Assembly (NCBI RefSeq): GCF_963662885.1
Contig: NZ_OY760064.1
Coordinates: forward strand, 1-64,000
Source: an uncultured Pseudodesulfovibrio sp.
Lineage (GTDB): Bacteria; Desulfobacterota; Desulfovibrionia; Desulfovibrionales; Desulfovibrionaceae
DNA length: 64,000 nt
Direction of reading: 5' to 3'
Of this stretch, positions 9,561-18,531 are shown piece after piece. Position 1 is the first letter of the stretch, and each line of letters opens with the position of its first letter. The position numbers and the translations under genes were made by a program. The notes below the pieces were generated by a model that saw only the letters and a list, made by a program, of their open reading frames with translations, was not told the origin of the DNA and did no database searches.

Positions 9561-9604
9561 TTGCATTGTATGATTCGGAAAGGAAGATGGTCGCGTCTGG
9601 GGGG

Positions 9605-11128
9605 TTAGGAATCGCTGGCTCGGTCCGGGGCCGGATGGTCCACATCCATGGCCGGTTGCAGACACAGGGTTACGGTGGTTCCCTGCCCCGGGCGGCTGGC
9701 CAGGGTCACTCGGCCCCCGGATTCCTCGATGATCTTCTTGATCAGGGGCAGGCCCAGCCCGTTGCCGTCCGCCTTGGTGGAATAGAAGGGGTTGAATGCG
9801 CGATCCAGTTCGATTTCGCTCATCCCCGTGCCGGTGTCCGTTATGCGCACGACCACGTCGCCGTCGCCCATGGTCAGGGATACGGTGATATTCCCGCCCT
9901 CCGGCATGGCTTCGATGGAGTTCTTGATGATGTTCACCAGGCATTGTTTCAGGGAGTCGGCGTCGCCCTGGACCGAGGGCAGGTGGTCGTCGGCCTTGAT
10001 GACGATGGCGTATCCCTGGCGGCCGTAGCCCACGTCCATGAGCTCCGCCACCTCCCTGCACACGCCCGTCAGGTCCACGGCCGAGCCGGGCCCGGGGGAC
10101 GGACGGACGAAATTGAGCATGTTGGTCAAGAGCTTGTCCAGTCGGCGGGTCTCCTCCACGATGATCTGGACCTTCTCGCGTTCCTGCTCGTCCAGCTTGG
10201 GGGAGCGCAGCAGGGCGTTGGCGAACCCGCCCACCGCGTAGAGCGGGTTGCGGATTTCGTGGGCCAGGTAGGTGGAAATCTCCCCGATGATGGCGAATTT
10301 ATCCTGCTGTTGCTGGTACTTTTCGCGCTGGGTCCGTTCGGTAATGTCCCGGTGCATGACCATGATGTGGGACATCTGCCCGCGCATGTCGAAGATGGGG
10401 TAGGCGTAGAGCCGGTAATACTGCAACAGGCCGCTGCCGTTTACCCGGGTGACCAAGGCTTCCTCCTTGCGACCGCTGAGCAGGGTCTTGTGGAAGGGGC
10501 AGACCGGGTCGAGCTGGTTGCAGAAGGTCGAGCCGTCCCGCAGCCGGGCGGCTTCCCAGCACGGCCTTCCGAGCAGTTCCTTTCTCGGCACGCCCGCCCG
10601 CTGCCAGACCGTGCGGTTCAGGTCCTGGATGTTCCCGCTCTTGTCCAGAAGGAAGATGTCCTCGCGGATTTCGTCGATGATGGACTGGATCAGGGTGCGC
10701 TGGTGGTCCAGGCTGGTCATGTAGTGGCCCTTGACCACGGCCATGTCGTGCAGGCCGCACAGGAAGATCAGCTCCCGGTGGTCGATGATCGCGATGGAGG
10801 GTGGCAGGTCGGCCCGCAGCGCGGCGGCGACGTCCCGGTCGCCGGTGATTTCGACCACCAGGTTGATCTCCGGATGGGCGTCGAGCATCTCCCTGTAGGT
10901 CGGGTAGACGGGGCAGGTCTCGCAGTCCTCGGGCAGCGACTGGCCGGGGGTGGTGTCGCTGATGGCGGACAGGCACATCTCGGGCAGAAATTCGCGGAAG
11001 GCCTCGTTGTAGATGATGTCGAGCAGAACCCGGAGCATGGAGCCGGTGCCGACCACGCCCACGTTGAAGGGACCGAGCGTCCCGTTCCAGTAACAGACGC
11101 CGAGGTTGTCGTATGCGAAATCGTCCAT
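9605..11128 (-). CDS. sensor histidine kinase with Rossmann-like N-terminus and PAS domain
   Basis: 507-aa soluble sensor kinase. Residues 22-130 look like a nucleotide-binding Rossmann fold (VGVVGTGSMLRVLL, then LVVEITGDRDV, then SIAIIDHREL), unusual as a kinase input. A PAS domain spans about 145-265 and carries several cysteines (RPCWEAA, FCNQLDPVCPF). The phosphoacceptor is H290 in YLAHEIRNPLY, followed by the HATPase boxes NIIKNSIEA, ITDTGTGM and GNGLGLPLI. No membrane segment, so it senses an internal signal, possibly a nucleotide or redox state. Last gene of the large signalling operon. Confidence 0.88.
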   Translation of the reverse strand: MDDFAYDNLGVCYWNGTLGPFNVGVVGTGSMLRVLLDIIYNEAFREFLPEMCLSAISDTTPGQSLPEDCETCPVYPTYREMLDAHPEINLVVEITGDRDVAAALRADLPPSIAIIDHRELIFLCGLHDMAVVKGHYMTSLDHQRTLIQSIIDEIREDIFLLDKSGNIQDLNRTVWQRAGVPRKELLGRPCWEAARLRDGSTFCNQLDPVCPFHKTLLSGRKEEALVTRVNGSGLLQYYRLYAYPIFDMRGQMSHIMVMHRDITERTQREKYQQQQDKFAIIGEISTYLAHEIRNPLYAVGGFANALLRSPKLDEQEREKVQIIVEETRRLDKLLTNMLNFVRPSPGPGSAVDLTGVCREVAELMDVGYGRQGYAIVIKADDHLPSVQGDADSLKQCLVNIIKNSIEAMPEGGNITVSLTMGDGDVVVRITDTGTGMSEIELDRAFNPFYSTKADGNGLGLPLIKKIIEESGGRVTLASRPGQGTTVTLCLQPAMDVDHPAPDRASDS

Positions 11129-11170
11129 GAACTCCCTCCGGTCCGGCCTTGTCTTTGTCGACCCTTCGTC

Positions 11171-11599
11171 CTAGCGGGAACCCGATCCGTCCAGCAGTTC
11201 GGACACGCCTATCTTGCCGTGTCGCAAAAGCTTGCGCTCCATGGCCCGCTGCACGGTCTCGAGAATCTCGGGCATGGAAGCGGGCTTGAGCAGATAGTCG
11301 AAGACCCCGTTGTGCAACAGCTTCATGGCGTCGCTGATGGAGGTGTGCCCGGTCAGGCAGACCGTTTCCACGTCAAAGCCCTGCAACTGCATTTCGTTGA
11401 AGGTCTCCGCACCCGACATGCCATCCATCTTCATGTCCAGCAAAACCACGTCGAAGTCGTTGGTGGCCAGCTTGTTCAGGGCGTCGAGTCCGCTCGCCGC
11501 CGAATCCACGGTCAATCCTTCCGCGCGGAGCAGGCGGCACAGCGACTGCCGAAACCGTTCTTCGTCGTCGACCACGAGAATTTTCGCCTTGGGATTCAT
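11171..11599 (-). CDS. single-domain response regulator
   Basis: 142-aa receiver-only regulator. Acidic pocket D11/D12, phosphoacceptor D55 (VVLLDMKMDG), T83 (CLTGH) and K105 (LLKPAS) are all present. A 20-residue tail has no DNA-binding fold, so output must be through protein contact or phosphotransfer. It sits 42 bp before the Rossmann/PAS kinase and 10 bp after another kinase, so either could be its partner. Confidence 0.9.
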   Translation of the reverse strand: MNPKAKILVVDDEERFRQSLCRLLRAEGLTVDSAASGLDALNKLATNDFDVVLLDMKMDGMSGAETFNEMQLQGFDVETVCLTGHTSISDAMKLLHNGVFDYLLKPASMPEILETVQRAMERKLLRHGKIGVSELLDGSGSR

Positions 11600-11609
11600 G
11601 GTACACCTC

Positions 11610-12539
11610 TTATCGTTTGAAGGGAATGCGCACGTTGAACGATGCGCCCTGTCCCCTGGATGACCGCACCAGGATGTCGCCGCCCAGCTCGTTGACGATC
11701 CGCAGGCTGACGGACAGGCCGAGCCCGGTGCCCTGCCCCGGTGCCTTGGTGGTGAAAAACGGGTTGAAGATCCGGTCCCGGTATTCGTCGGGAATCCCCG
11801 GCCCGGTGTCGCGTATTTCGGTGCAGGCCATGGCCCCGTCCCGGAAGGTGGTGATGAAGATGTCGCCGTCCCGGTCCACTGCCTGAACCGCGTTGATGAG
11901 CAGGTTCAGGAATACCTGGCGCAGCAGGGGAGGGTCGGAGATCACCGCGGGCAGATGCGGGTCGAATTCCCTGTGAATGTTGATGTGACGCGGGCCTGAT
12001 TCGCGCTCCACCAGCTCGAGCATGTCCTCCACCAACCTGTTCACGTCCGCTTCCTGGGCCACGGGCTTGCGGTTGCGGGCCAGGTCCAGAAGCTTGTGGG
12101 TGATATCCGAGCAGCGTGAGACCTGTGCGTGTATGACGTTCAGGCTGGTGCGGACCTCTTCCAGCACCTCGGGTAGGGCTTCGGGCGAAATGTCGGCGTT
12201 CAGGTCGCAGCGCATCAGCTCCGCCTCCTGAAGGATGATGTTCAGCGGGTTGTTGATCTCGTGGGCGATGCCCGTGGACAGTTCGCCCAGGGCCAGAACC
12301 CGCTGGGACTGGATGAGCTGGTCGTTCATTTCGACGCGCTCGGCCTCGGCCTGGTCCAGCCAACGGGCCGAGGCCCAGAGCAGCAGCCACATGCCTCCGG
12401 CCACTGCCACGGCCACGGCCAGGGCCAGGTGGTCGCCCGTGCGCCCGTGGAACCATGCGGCCGCGCCCACGGCCAGACAGGAGATCGGGAAGGCGGATCG
12501 GCCGAGCATGACGACCCGTCGGGCATAGGTCAGACTCAT
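11610..12539 (-). CDS. membrane-anchored sensor histidine kinase
   Basis: 309-aa kinase with two N-terminal membrane helices (about 16-30 and 38-56) and almost no periplasmic loop. The phosphoacceptor is H93 in GIAHEINNPLN, and the HATPase boxes are LINAVQAV, IRDTGPGIP and GTGLGLSVS. With no recognisable sensor domain it may act through the membrane itself or as a second kinase that talks to the neighbouring receivers. It overlaps the upstream receiver gene by 4 bp. Confidence 0.88.
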   Translation of the reverse strand: MSLTYARRVVMLGRSAFPISCLAVGAAAWFHGRTGDHLALAVAVAVAGGMWLLLWASARWLDQAEAERVEMNDQLIQSQRVLALGELSTGIAHEINNPLNIILQEAELMRCDLNADISPEALPEVLEEVRTSLNVIHAQVSRCSDITHKLLDLARNRKPVAQEADVNRLVEDMLELVERESGPRHINIHREFDPHLPAVISDPPLLRQVFLNLLINAVQAVDRDGDIFITTFRDGAMACTEIRDTGPGIPDEYRDRIFNPFFTTKAPGQGTGLGLSVSLRIVNELGGDILVRSSRGQGASFNVRIPFKR

Positions 12540-12934
12540 TGCTGCCCCCGCCTCTCGATGCGCAGCCTGGCGTGCTCATAGGCCGCGCGGATGCGTTCGA
12601 GCAGGTTGTCGATGGAGAACGGCTTGAGGATGTAGTCGTAGGCCCCGAGGCTGATGCCTTCGATGCCCGACTGCAGGGAGCCGTGTCCGGTGAGCATGAT
12701 GACCTCGGTGTCGCGGAACCGCTTGCGGATCTCCTTCAGCGTGTCGATGCCGGACAAGCCGGGCATGCGCACGTCCAGGATGACCACATTCACCGGATTC
12801 TCCCGAAGGAAGGCCAGCGCGGCCTCGCCGTTGGTCACGGTGTCCACGAGAACGTTGCGCTTGGTCAGCCTGCGCCGGATGAGCTTCAGGAAATCGGGTT
12901 CGTCGTCGACCACAAGTACGCGGATCTGGTTCAT
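12536..12934 (-). CDS. single-domain response regulator
   Basis: 132-aa receiver with D10/D11, phosphoacceptor D54 (VILDVRMPGL), T82 (MLTGH) and K104 (LKPFS). The tail is basic (HARLRIERRGQQ) without a DNA-binding domain. It overlaps both flanking kinase genes by about 4 bp, so it is translationally coupled to them. Confidence 0.9.
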   Translation of the reverse strand: MNQIRVLVVDDEPDFLKLIRRRLTKRNVLVDTVTNGEAALAFLRENPVNVVILDVRMPGLSGIDTLKEIRKRFRDTEVIMLTGHGSLQSGIEGISLGAYDYILKPFSIDNLLERIRAAYEHARLRIERRGQQ

Positions 12935-14607
12935 GGTTCCTCCTTGCCGCCCGTGAATTGCGGCCCGGCAAAGGGCAGGCGGATGGTGAAGGTCGTGCCC
13001 TGTCCCGGCTCGCTGTCGACCTTGATGGTCCCGCCCAGCTTGCTCAGGGCGCTGTAGACTATGGAAAGGCCCAGCCCGGTTCCCTCGCCGGTGGGCTTGG
13101 TGGTGAAGAAGGGGTCGAACACCTTGGCCAGGTTTTCCTTGGCGATCCCCTCTCCGCTGTCGGCGATGTTCAGGACCACGCCGTCCCGGTCCGTCCGGGT
13201 GACCACCGTGATCTGGCCGTCGTGGTCGATGGCATCGATGGCGTTTTCCAGCAGGTTCAGGATGACCTGCTGCAACTGGTTGGCGTCGGTGGTGATCAGG
13301 GGGAGTTCCGGGGCGAGATCGGTTGTCAGGGCGATGTTCCGGTGCCGGGTCTCGTTTTCCAGGAAGGACGCGGTCTGGTTGGCCAGCATGTTCAGGTCCA
13401 CGTCCTCCTGCAGCGGCTCCATGCGCCGGGCAAAGCCGAGCATACGGTGGGTCACGGTGCGCGCCCGCTCCACGTGGCGGTCGATGTCCGAGACCGCCTC
13501 GACCAGCTCATCCACGGCCGGGCCTTCACCCAGCTCGCCGTCGTTGATGATATCCCGGATCCAGCCCGCGCTCTCGCGGATGATGGACAGCGGGTTGTTG
13601 ACCTCGTGCGCCACGCCCGCGGCCAGCTTGCCCAAGGAGGCCATCTTGCTCGACTGCATGACCGCCGCGTCCATGTCCGCCCGCTGGCGGTCCGAGGCCC
13701 GCAGCCGGGAAACGGCCGAGGACACGGTCATGTATGCACCGAGGAAGATCATCAGGCCGCAGGCGCCGAGCAGGGCGTAGACGATGGAGCGGGTGCGTAC
13801 CAGGGGCGAAAGCTCCTCATCCGGGTTTTCCGTGATGACCAGCCGCCAGTTGGTGTCCGGCAGGGGGGTGATCCCGGCGATGACCGGGACGCCGTCCCGC
13901 CGCCAGGATGCGATCTCCACGCCCTCGGCCTGTTCATGCGCGGGCAGGGCGACCTTTGCCAGAGCCTTGCCGCCGAAGCGCGAAGGGGTCTGGAGCACGC
14001 CCTGGCCGTTGACGATGTATGCGTCGCCCTGTTTGCCAGTGCGCACGTTGCGTACCAGCGAGGTGAACACCTCGGAGTCGATGGTCGCCCGCAAAATCCA
14101 GGTCCTGCCCGACTCCTGGCGCTTCACCGCTATGATGAAGTGCGGGAAGTTGCGGAAGCCCATGAACACGTCGCTGATGTACAGCCCCTTGAGCATGACC
14201 TGATGGAACCACGGCTCGTCGCGGTAGTTCACGTCCATCAGGTCGAACGGCCCGCAGTACGCCTCGTGGACGCCGTTCTGGCCGATGACCCCGATGTCGA
14301 AGAATGAGCTTGAGGTGCCGTGGACCGCGTCGAAGACCCGGTTCAGATAGGCCTGGTCGGACATCTCGGCAAAGGAGTGGATGTCGGCCAGCATCTGGAG
14401 CTGGACCACCCGCTCGTCCAGGAACATGGAGATGGCGTCCCGCCGGTTGGCGACCATTAACCGCAGGTTGTCGGTCAATTTCTCCTCGTAGGTCTGCCGG
14501 AACTCGTTGTGAATGACGTAGCCCAGTGCGAAGAGCGGGACCAGGGAGAGTCCCAGGGTGATCAGCACCAGATACCACTTGAGGCGGGAGTATGGTGTGG
14601 CGTTCAT
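12931..14607 (-). CDS. dCache sensor histidine kinase
   Basis: 558-aa membrane kinase. A helix near 12-32 and another near 275-295 enclose a large periplasmic dCache-type domain (FDIGVIGQNGVHEAY, ISDVFMGFRNFPHFIIAV). The phosphoacceptor is H334 in GVAHEVNNPLS; HATPase boxes are LLENAIDAI, IADSGEGIA and GTGLGLSIV. The ATG at 14607 forms an ATGA overlap with the upstream PEP-synthase-like gene; a GTG 9 bases earlier is possible. Its sensor domain is clearly related to that of the kinase at 25170-26846, so the two are paralogues. Confidence 0.9.
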   Translation of the reverse strand: MNATPYSRLKWYLVLITLGLSLVPLFALGYVIHNEFRQTYEEKLTDNLRLMVANRRDAISMFLDERVVQLQMLADIHSFAEMSDQAYLNRVFDAVHGTSSSFFDIGVIGQNGVHEAYCGPFDLMDVNYRDEPWFHQVMLKGLYISDVFMGFRNFPHFIIAVKRQESGRTWILRATIDSEVFTSLVRNVRTGKQGDAYIVNGQGVLQTPSRFGGKALAKVALPAHEQAEGVEIASWRRDGVPVIAGITPLPDTNWRLVITENPDEELSPLVRTRSIVYALLGACGLMIFLGAYMTVSSAVSRLRASDRQRADMDAAVMQSSKMASLGKLAAGVAHEVNNPLSIIRESAGWIRDIINDGELGEGPAVDELVEAVSDIDRHVERARTVTHRMLGFARRMEPLQEDVDLNMLANQTASFLENETRHRNIALTTDLAPELPLITTDANQLQQVILNLLENAIDAIDHDGQITVVTRTDRDGVVLNIADSGEGIAKENLAKVFDPFFTTKPTGEGTGLGLSIVYSALSKLGGTIKVDSEPGQGTTFTIRLPFAGPQFTGGKEEP

Positions 14608-17219
14608 GCCGCGCACCCCGCTTCCCGGAGTTCTCCGGGCAGGCCATCCAACAGCTTTTCAATGTCCGCTTCGAAACGGTCGCGGTAGCGGACGACCATG
14701 CCCGGGTCGGCAAGGGACATGTCTATCTGTCGGGTGTGCATGAGCAGATAGCCGAGTACGGCCATGGCCTGTTCCACGGCCCGGCTGCTGACGCCCTCCA
14801 GACGGGCGAACAGGGCGTCGTCGCGGATCTCGGCGATAAAGCCTCGCTTCTCGAGAATCTCGGCCATCATGCGCGAGCGCAGATGGCGGCGGTCCATGCT
14901 CGCACCGCCTCCCTTGAACTGGAACAGGGCGTAGTTTTCGTTGGGATCGTCGCCCGCAAATCCCTCGATGGTGCAGAAGTGGAAGCCGAATCGTGATTGC
15001 AGGTTGCAGTATCGGCCGCCCACGATGAAGTAGTTGCGTTCGCCCATGTCGTTGCGCACCCCGGCTGTCAGGGCCGGATTCTGCGCCGCGTTGGTCATCA
15101 CCGACATGAAACCGTCCATGGTCGGGGTGGGAGGTCCTTCCCAGGGGACGGTCATCATGCCGTACCACAGGGCCCGCATGGTACTGGACCGGACGGCGTC
15201 GATGGTGACGTTTCGGCTTGAATCCGCCGTTGCGCCCGCGTCCGCCGAGGTCCCGCCGCCGATGTCCACCAGCCAGTATTGCATGGCCCGCTCGCCGGTC
15301 AGTCTGCGCGCGCCCGAGACAGGGCGGTCGTCCCGGACGAACATCTCGTAGACCGCCTTTTCGTGGCAGAACCGGGTGATGTCGTGCATGGACCGGCATC
15401 CTTCGGGCCGGAATTCCGGGGATTCCGGGTCGGTCAGGTTCAGCGGGGTGATGAACTTGAGGACCCGTTCCAGAGCCAGCCCCACGTCGGTCGTACGCGC
15501 ACGCTTTGCGGGGCGGGCTTCACGACGTATCATCCGCTTGCGGCGGCCAAGATATATGGTCCCGTTGGCCCCGTTGACCGTGACCACGCCCACGCCGGAC
15601 AACCGCTCCACGGCACCGGGCGCGCCGATCAGGGCCGGGACGCCGTATTCCCTGGCCACGTTGGCCAGATGGCCCACGGAACTGCCGAACTCGGCCACCA
15701 GGGCCGCGGCCCGGGGCAGCAGGGCGGAAAGTTGCGGACGGGCGTTCCTGGCCAGCAGGACCGCACCGTCCGGGAAGCGAAACATGTCCTCCTCGGTCTC
15801 CACCTTGACCACGTACCCTGCGGCCGCGCCCGGGCTGGCCGGAATACAGCCGCTCAGGAGGGCCAGGCCCCGGCTCTCTTCGTCGTCCGTCCACGATTCG
15901 GACTTGTTGTCGATCCCATCGCCGCAGACGTTCAGGGGGCGGCATTGCAGGATGACGAGCAGTCCTTCGCGGTCCTTGGCCCATTCTATGTCCTGGGGAT
16001 GCCCGAAATGGGCCTCTATGCGCAGGGCCATGGCGGCAAGCCGCTCCACGTCGTGGTCCGTGACGGCCGGTTCCAACTCCCTGCCGCCGAACAGCTTTTC
16101 CTTCCGGATCTTGCCGCCCGAGGTCAGAACGAACCGGATTTCCTTCTGGGCGATGTCGCGGCTTCTGATTCTGCCGGTTTCGCGGTCAACGGCGTAAGAG
16201 TCGGCCATGGAGCTGCCGTCCACCACGGCACAGGGCAGACCGGGAACGGCATTGACGATGACCACGTCCGCCTCGTCGCCCACAGGAGGACGGGTATAGA
16301 CCACGCCGCCCGCCACGGCGTTGATCATCTCCATGCACCCGGCGGCCATGACCATGCCGTCTTCGCGCAGCCCTCGGTTGCGCACGTAGGTCAGGGCCGT
16401 GGCCGAGTACATGCTTGCGATGACCTCGCGGTAGGCCTCGGTCACCCGGGCGGGTTTGACCCCGAGCCGGGAAATGAACTGTCCTGCGAACCCGGTCTGT
16501 TCCGAATCCTCGCCCAGGGCGCTGGAGCGGACCGCCAGGCGGACGTCGCCCATGCGGGCGCACTGATCGCGTACGGCTGACTCCAGTTCGTCCGGCATGG
16601 GGGCCAGGTCGATGGCGTGACGGATACTTCGCGCCAGATCGGAAAGCTCTTCAAGGGACGTCCCGTCGTGGATCTGGATGAGCCGGTTGATTTCGTCGTC
16701 CAGGGCGGTGGATTCCATGAACAGTCGGTACCCGGAGGCCGTGATGGCGAATCCCCGCGGGACTACCGCGCCGAGTTCGGCCTTGATCTCGCCGAGCATG
16801 GCCACCTTGGAACCCGCCTCGGACAGGTCCAGGGCGCGCAGATCGGCCATACGCACCACGAGCGGGCCGAGCGGCCCCCTGGCAGGGCCGGAAAAGGCTT
16901 TGTCCATGTCTTTGACTACGGCATTGAACACATCGCGCAGGGGCTCGTATCGGTCCGGAGCCATGCTGCACAACCGCTCGATCATCTGGCGTACGCTGGA
17001 GGCAACCATGACGCTGTAGGCCCGCACCCGGGTGATCCCGGACGGGTGGTCGGAACGGGCCGCCTCGGTCATCTCGGCCATCAGTTCAAGGGCCTTCCCA
17101 TTGGCCGCGAGCAGCAGCCTGAAGTCCTCTGACTTGTTGAGGAATCTCTCCGTTGCTTCGCGTTCGCCTTCGGGGTTGCCGTGGATGAAGCGGAACAGGG
17201 TCTTGAGCGCGGTCTTCAT
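14604..17219 (-). CDS. PEP-synthase-like protein: ATP-grasp plus phosphohistidine domain, novel C-terminus
   Basis: 871-aa cytoplasmic protein. Residues 130-430 are a PPDK/PEP-synthase N-terminal ATP-grasp domain (VRSSALGED at 230-238, PQDIEWA near 408, ILQCRPLN near 423). Residues 460-560 form the swivelling phosphohistidine domain, with the candidate H517 in SSVGHLANVAREYGVPA. The PEP/pyruvate-binding TIM barrel of true PEP synthase or PPDK is absent. Instead there is a C-terminal region of about 280 aa beginning LNLTDPES (593) with RFCHEKAVYEMF and FKGGGASMDRRHLR, shared with the protein at 46646-49099 but unknown to me. It lies 15 bp after a receiver gene and overlaps a dCache kinase. A role as an ATP-driven phosphotransfer or metabolite-sensing partner of the kinases is inference. 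Confidence 0.82.
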   Translation of the reverse strand: MKTALKTLFRFIHGNPEGEREATERFLNKSEDFRLLLAANGKALELMAEMTEAARSDHPSGITRVRAYSVMVASSVRQMIERLCSMAPDRYEPLRDVFNAVVKDMDKAFSGPARGPLGPLVVRMADLRALDLSEAGSKVAMLGEIKAELGAVVPRGFAITASGYRLFMESTALDDEINRLIQIHDGTSLEELSDLARSIRHAIDLAPMPDELESAVRDQCARMGDVRLAVRSSALGEDSEQTGFAGQFISRLGVKPARVTEAYREVIASMYSATALTYVRNRGLREDGMVMAAGCMEMINAVAGGVVYTRPPVGDEADVVIVNAVPGLPCAVVDGSSMADSYAVDRETGRIRSRDIAQKEIRFVLTSGGKIRKEKLFGGRELEPAVTDHDVERLAAMALRIEAHFGHPQDIEWAKDREGLLVILQCRPLNVCGDGIDNKSESWTDDEESRGLALLSGCIPASPGAAAGYVVKVETEEDMFRFPDGAVLLARNARPQLSALLPRAAALVAEFGSSVGHLANVAREYGVPALIGAPGAVERLSGVGVVTVNGANGTIYLGRRKRMIRREARPAKRARTTDVGLALERVLKFITPLNLTDPESPEFRPEGCRSMHDITRFCHEKAVYEMFVRDDRPVSGARRLTGERAMQYWLVDIGGGTSADAGATADSSRNVTIDAVRSSTMRALWYGMMTVPWEGPPTPTMDGFMSVMTNAAQNPALTAGVRNDMGERNYFIVGGRYCNLQSRFGFHFCTIEGFAGDDPNENYALFQFKGGGASMDRRHLRSRMMAEILEKRGFIAEIRDDALFARLEGVSSRAVEQAMAVLGYLLMHTRQIDMSLADPGMVVRYRDRFEADIEKLLDGLPGELREAGCAA

Positions 17220-17234
17220 GGCGGACCTCCGGGG

Positions 17235-17618
17235 CTACGGTTGGCCGCGACGTCGGGTGCGCACGGCGTCCAGCACCTTGAAATACAGCTCGTCGGTGCC
17301 CACGGGCTTGAGCAGGAAGTCGAAGGCACCCATGTCCATGCCTTTGATGAGCACGCCGGAGTCCGCGTGTCCGGTGAGGATGATGACCGGCAGGTCCGGC
17401 CTGATCGCCTTGATCCGGCGCAGGGTCTCGAGTCCGTTCATCTCCGGCATCATGACGTCGAGGATGGCCACGTCGAACTCGCTTTCACGGACGTGGTCGA
17501 TGGCCTGCTGTCCGCTGGAGGCCTCGGTAATCTCCACGTTTCTCCGCTTGAAGCGGCGCGCGTAAGCGGTCAGAAAATCCGGTTCGTCATCGACCAGGAG
17601 CAGGCGTATCTTTTTCAT
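17235..17618 (-). CDS. single-domain response regulator
   Basis: 127-aa receiver with D10/D11, phosphoacceptor D54 (AILDVMMPEM), ILTGH and LLKPVG. No output domain. The ATG at 17618 is preceded by CGGAGG; a longer frame upstream is GC-rich noise through a hairpin. It lies 15 bp before the PEP-synthase-like gene. Confidence 0.9.
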   Translation of the reverse strand: MKKIRLLLVDDEPDFLTAYARRFKRRNVEITEASSGQQAIDHVRESEFDVAILDVMMPEMNGLETLRRIKAIRPDLPVIILTGHADSGVLIKGMDMGAFDFLLKPVGTDELYFKVLDAVRTRRRGQP

Positions 17619-17640
17619 GGCGGTCCTCCGTTGCGGGGAC

Positions 17641-17690
17641 TCCCCTACGGGGCCGGGGGCGGGGGCGCGCCCCCGGCCGGATGGGGAGGG
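17641..17690 (-). other. GC-rich intercistronic hairpin
   Basis: The 117-bp gap between the YIP1 and receiver genes contains a strong G/C stem (GCCGGGGG with CCCCCGGC around 17650-17685) and no T-tract. It is more likely an mRNA processing or attenuation element inside the operon than a full terminator. Confidence 0.4.
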
Positions 17691-17735
17691 TAAGGAATGC
17701 ATGCGCGCGCTCGTCGTTCGCGCGGGGGGACATCC

Positions 17736-18284
17736 CTATTGGAACAGTTCCTTCAGCTCCATGACCATGGGGGCCGCGGTCCAGAAAAAGAGGAGCATGA
17801 CCACTGCGGTCAGGAGGATGAGCGTGAACGCCCTGGTCTTGCTCACCCCGAGCCCCTTGTGCAGTCCCACGCCGATGAGCAGAGCGCGGACCGGTTCCAT
17901 GACCACGGCCAGCCCCGGAATCCAGGAGACGACCATGACCGCGCCGCTGGCGTATGCGTAGATGTTGAAGACCCGGCCGAAGCCGGTCCGGTCTCGCCCG
18001 GTCATGCCCATGAGGGTGAAGGTGATTACCGCCCCGAAGGCGGGCATGAGGATGGCGTTGAGCATCATGACCATCCCCATGGACAGGGAGTTTTCGAAAA
18101 AGTAGGCCATGCTCACCGAGCAGTAGAACAGGGCCGAAATCATCAGGAAGAGCAGCGCCCGGCGTGAACCCGGTTCGTCGGCCACCCGCTCGAAGTGGCG
18201 CACGGGCGTGCGCATGACGTCCATCAAGGTCTCGAAATATTCCCGGATCCCCATCCGTTGGCTGGTCTCTCGCGTCGCTTCCAT
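17736..18284 (-). CDS. YIP1-family membrane protein
   Basis: 182-aa protein with an N-terminal cytoplasmic segment (YFETLMDVMRTPVRHFE) typical of bacterial YIP1 proteins and four to five hydrophobic helices. The gene is 30 bp after the 49-aa peptide gene and within the signalling operon. Bacterial YIP1 proteins have no settled biochemical role. Here it could support the adjacent transporter or kinases in the membrane. Confidence 0.75.
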   Translation of the reverse strand: MEATRETSQRMGIREYFETLMDVMRTPVRHFERVADEPGSRRALLFLMISALFYCSVSMAYFFENSLSMGMVMMLNAILMPAFGAVITFTLMGMTGRDRTGFGRVFNIYAYASGAVMVVSWIPGLAVVMEPVRALLIGVGLHKGLGVSKTRAFTLILLTAVVMLLFFWTAAPMVMELKELFQ

Positions 18285-18314
18285 GGTGCCCCCATGTGTT
18301 GATGAATCGAAGGT

Positions 18315-18464
18315 CTAGAACAGGTCGCTGGTGCATTCGTAAATGCCCCAGGCCAGCATGAGTATGGTCAGTACGAACAGTATCTTGCGTTCGGTTTGCT
18401 TGCTGAAGTAGGTCACGCCGTTCTTGTGGACGAATTCGCGTTCCCGCTTTTCTTGCTCTCGCAT
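18315..18464 (-). CDS. 49-aa single-span membrane peptide
   Basis: Short gene read directly from the sequence: ATG at 18464 with AAAGGAG 9 bp upstream, stop TAG at 18315. The product starts MREQEKREREFVHKNGVTYF (charged, cytoplasmic), has one hydrophobic helix (about 28-41, ILFVLTILMLAWGI) and ends YECTSDLF. It lies between the DASS transporter (67 bp) and the YIP1 gene (30 bp) in the same direction. The clear ribosome site and helix favour a real small accessory protein of the transporter; the function is unknown. Confidence 0.72.
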   Translation of the reverse strand: MREQEKREREFVHKNGVTYFSKQTERKILFVLTILMLAWGIYECTSDLF

Positions 18465-18531
18465 GGGTTTCTCCTTTGGGAGGCGGCCCGCCCGGAAGCG
18501 GGCCGCCTGTTGGTGTTTCAGGTCAGGGTCG

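Noticed and set aside
9179..11620. 813-codon plus-strand open frame
   Set aside because: Antisense to a kinase and a receiver gene with intact catalytic motifs; no family sequence or ribosome site.
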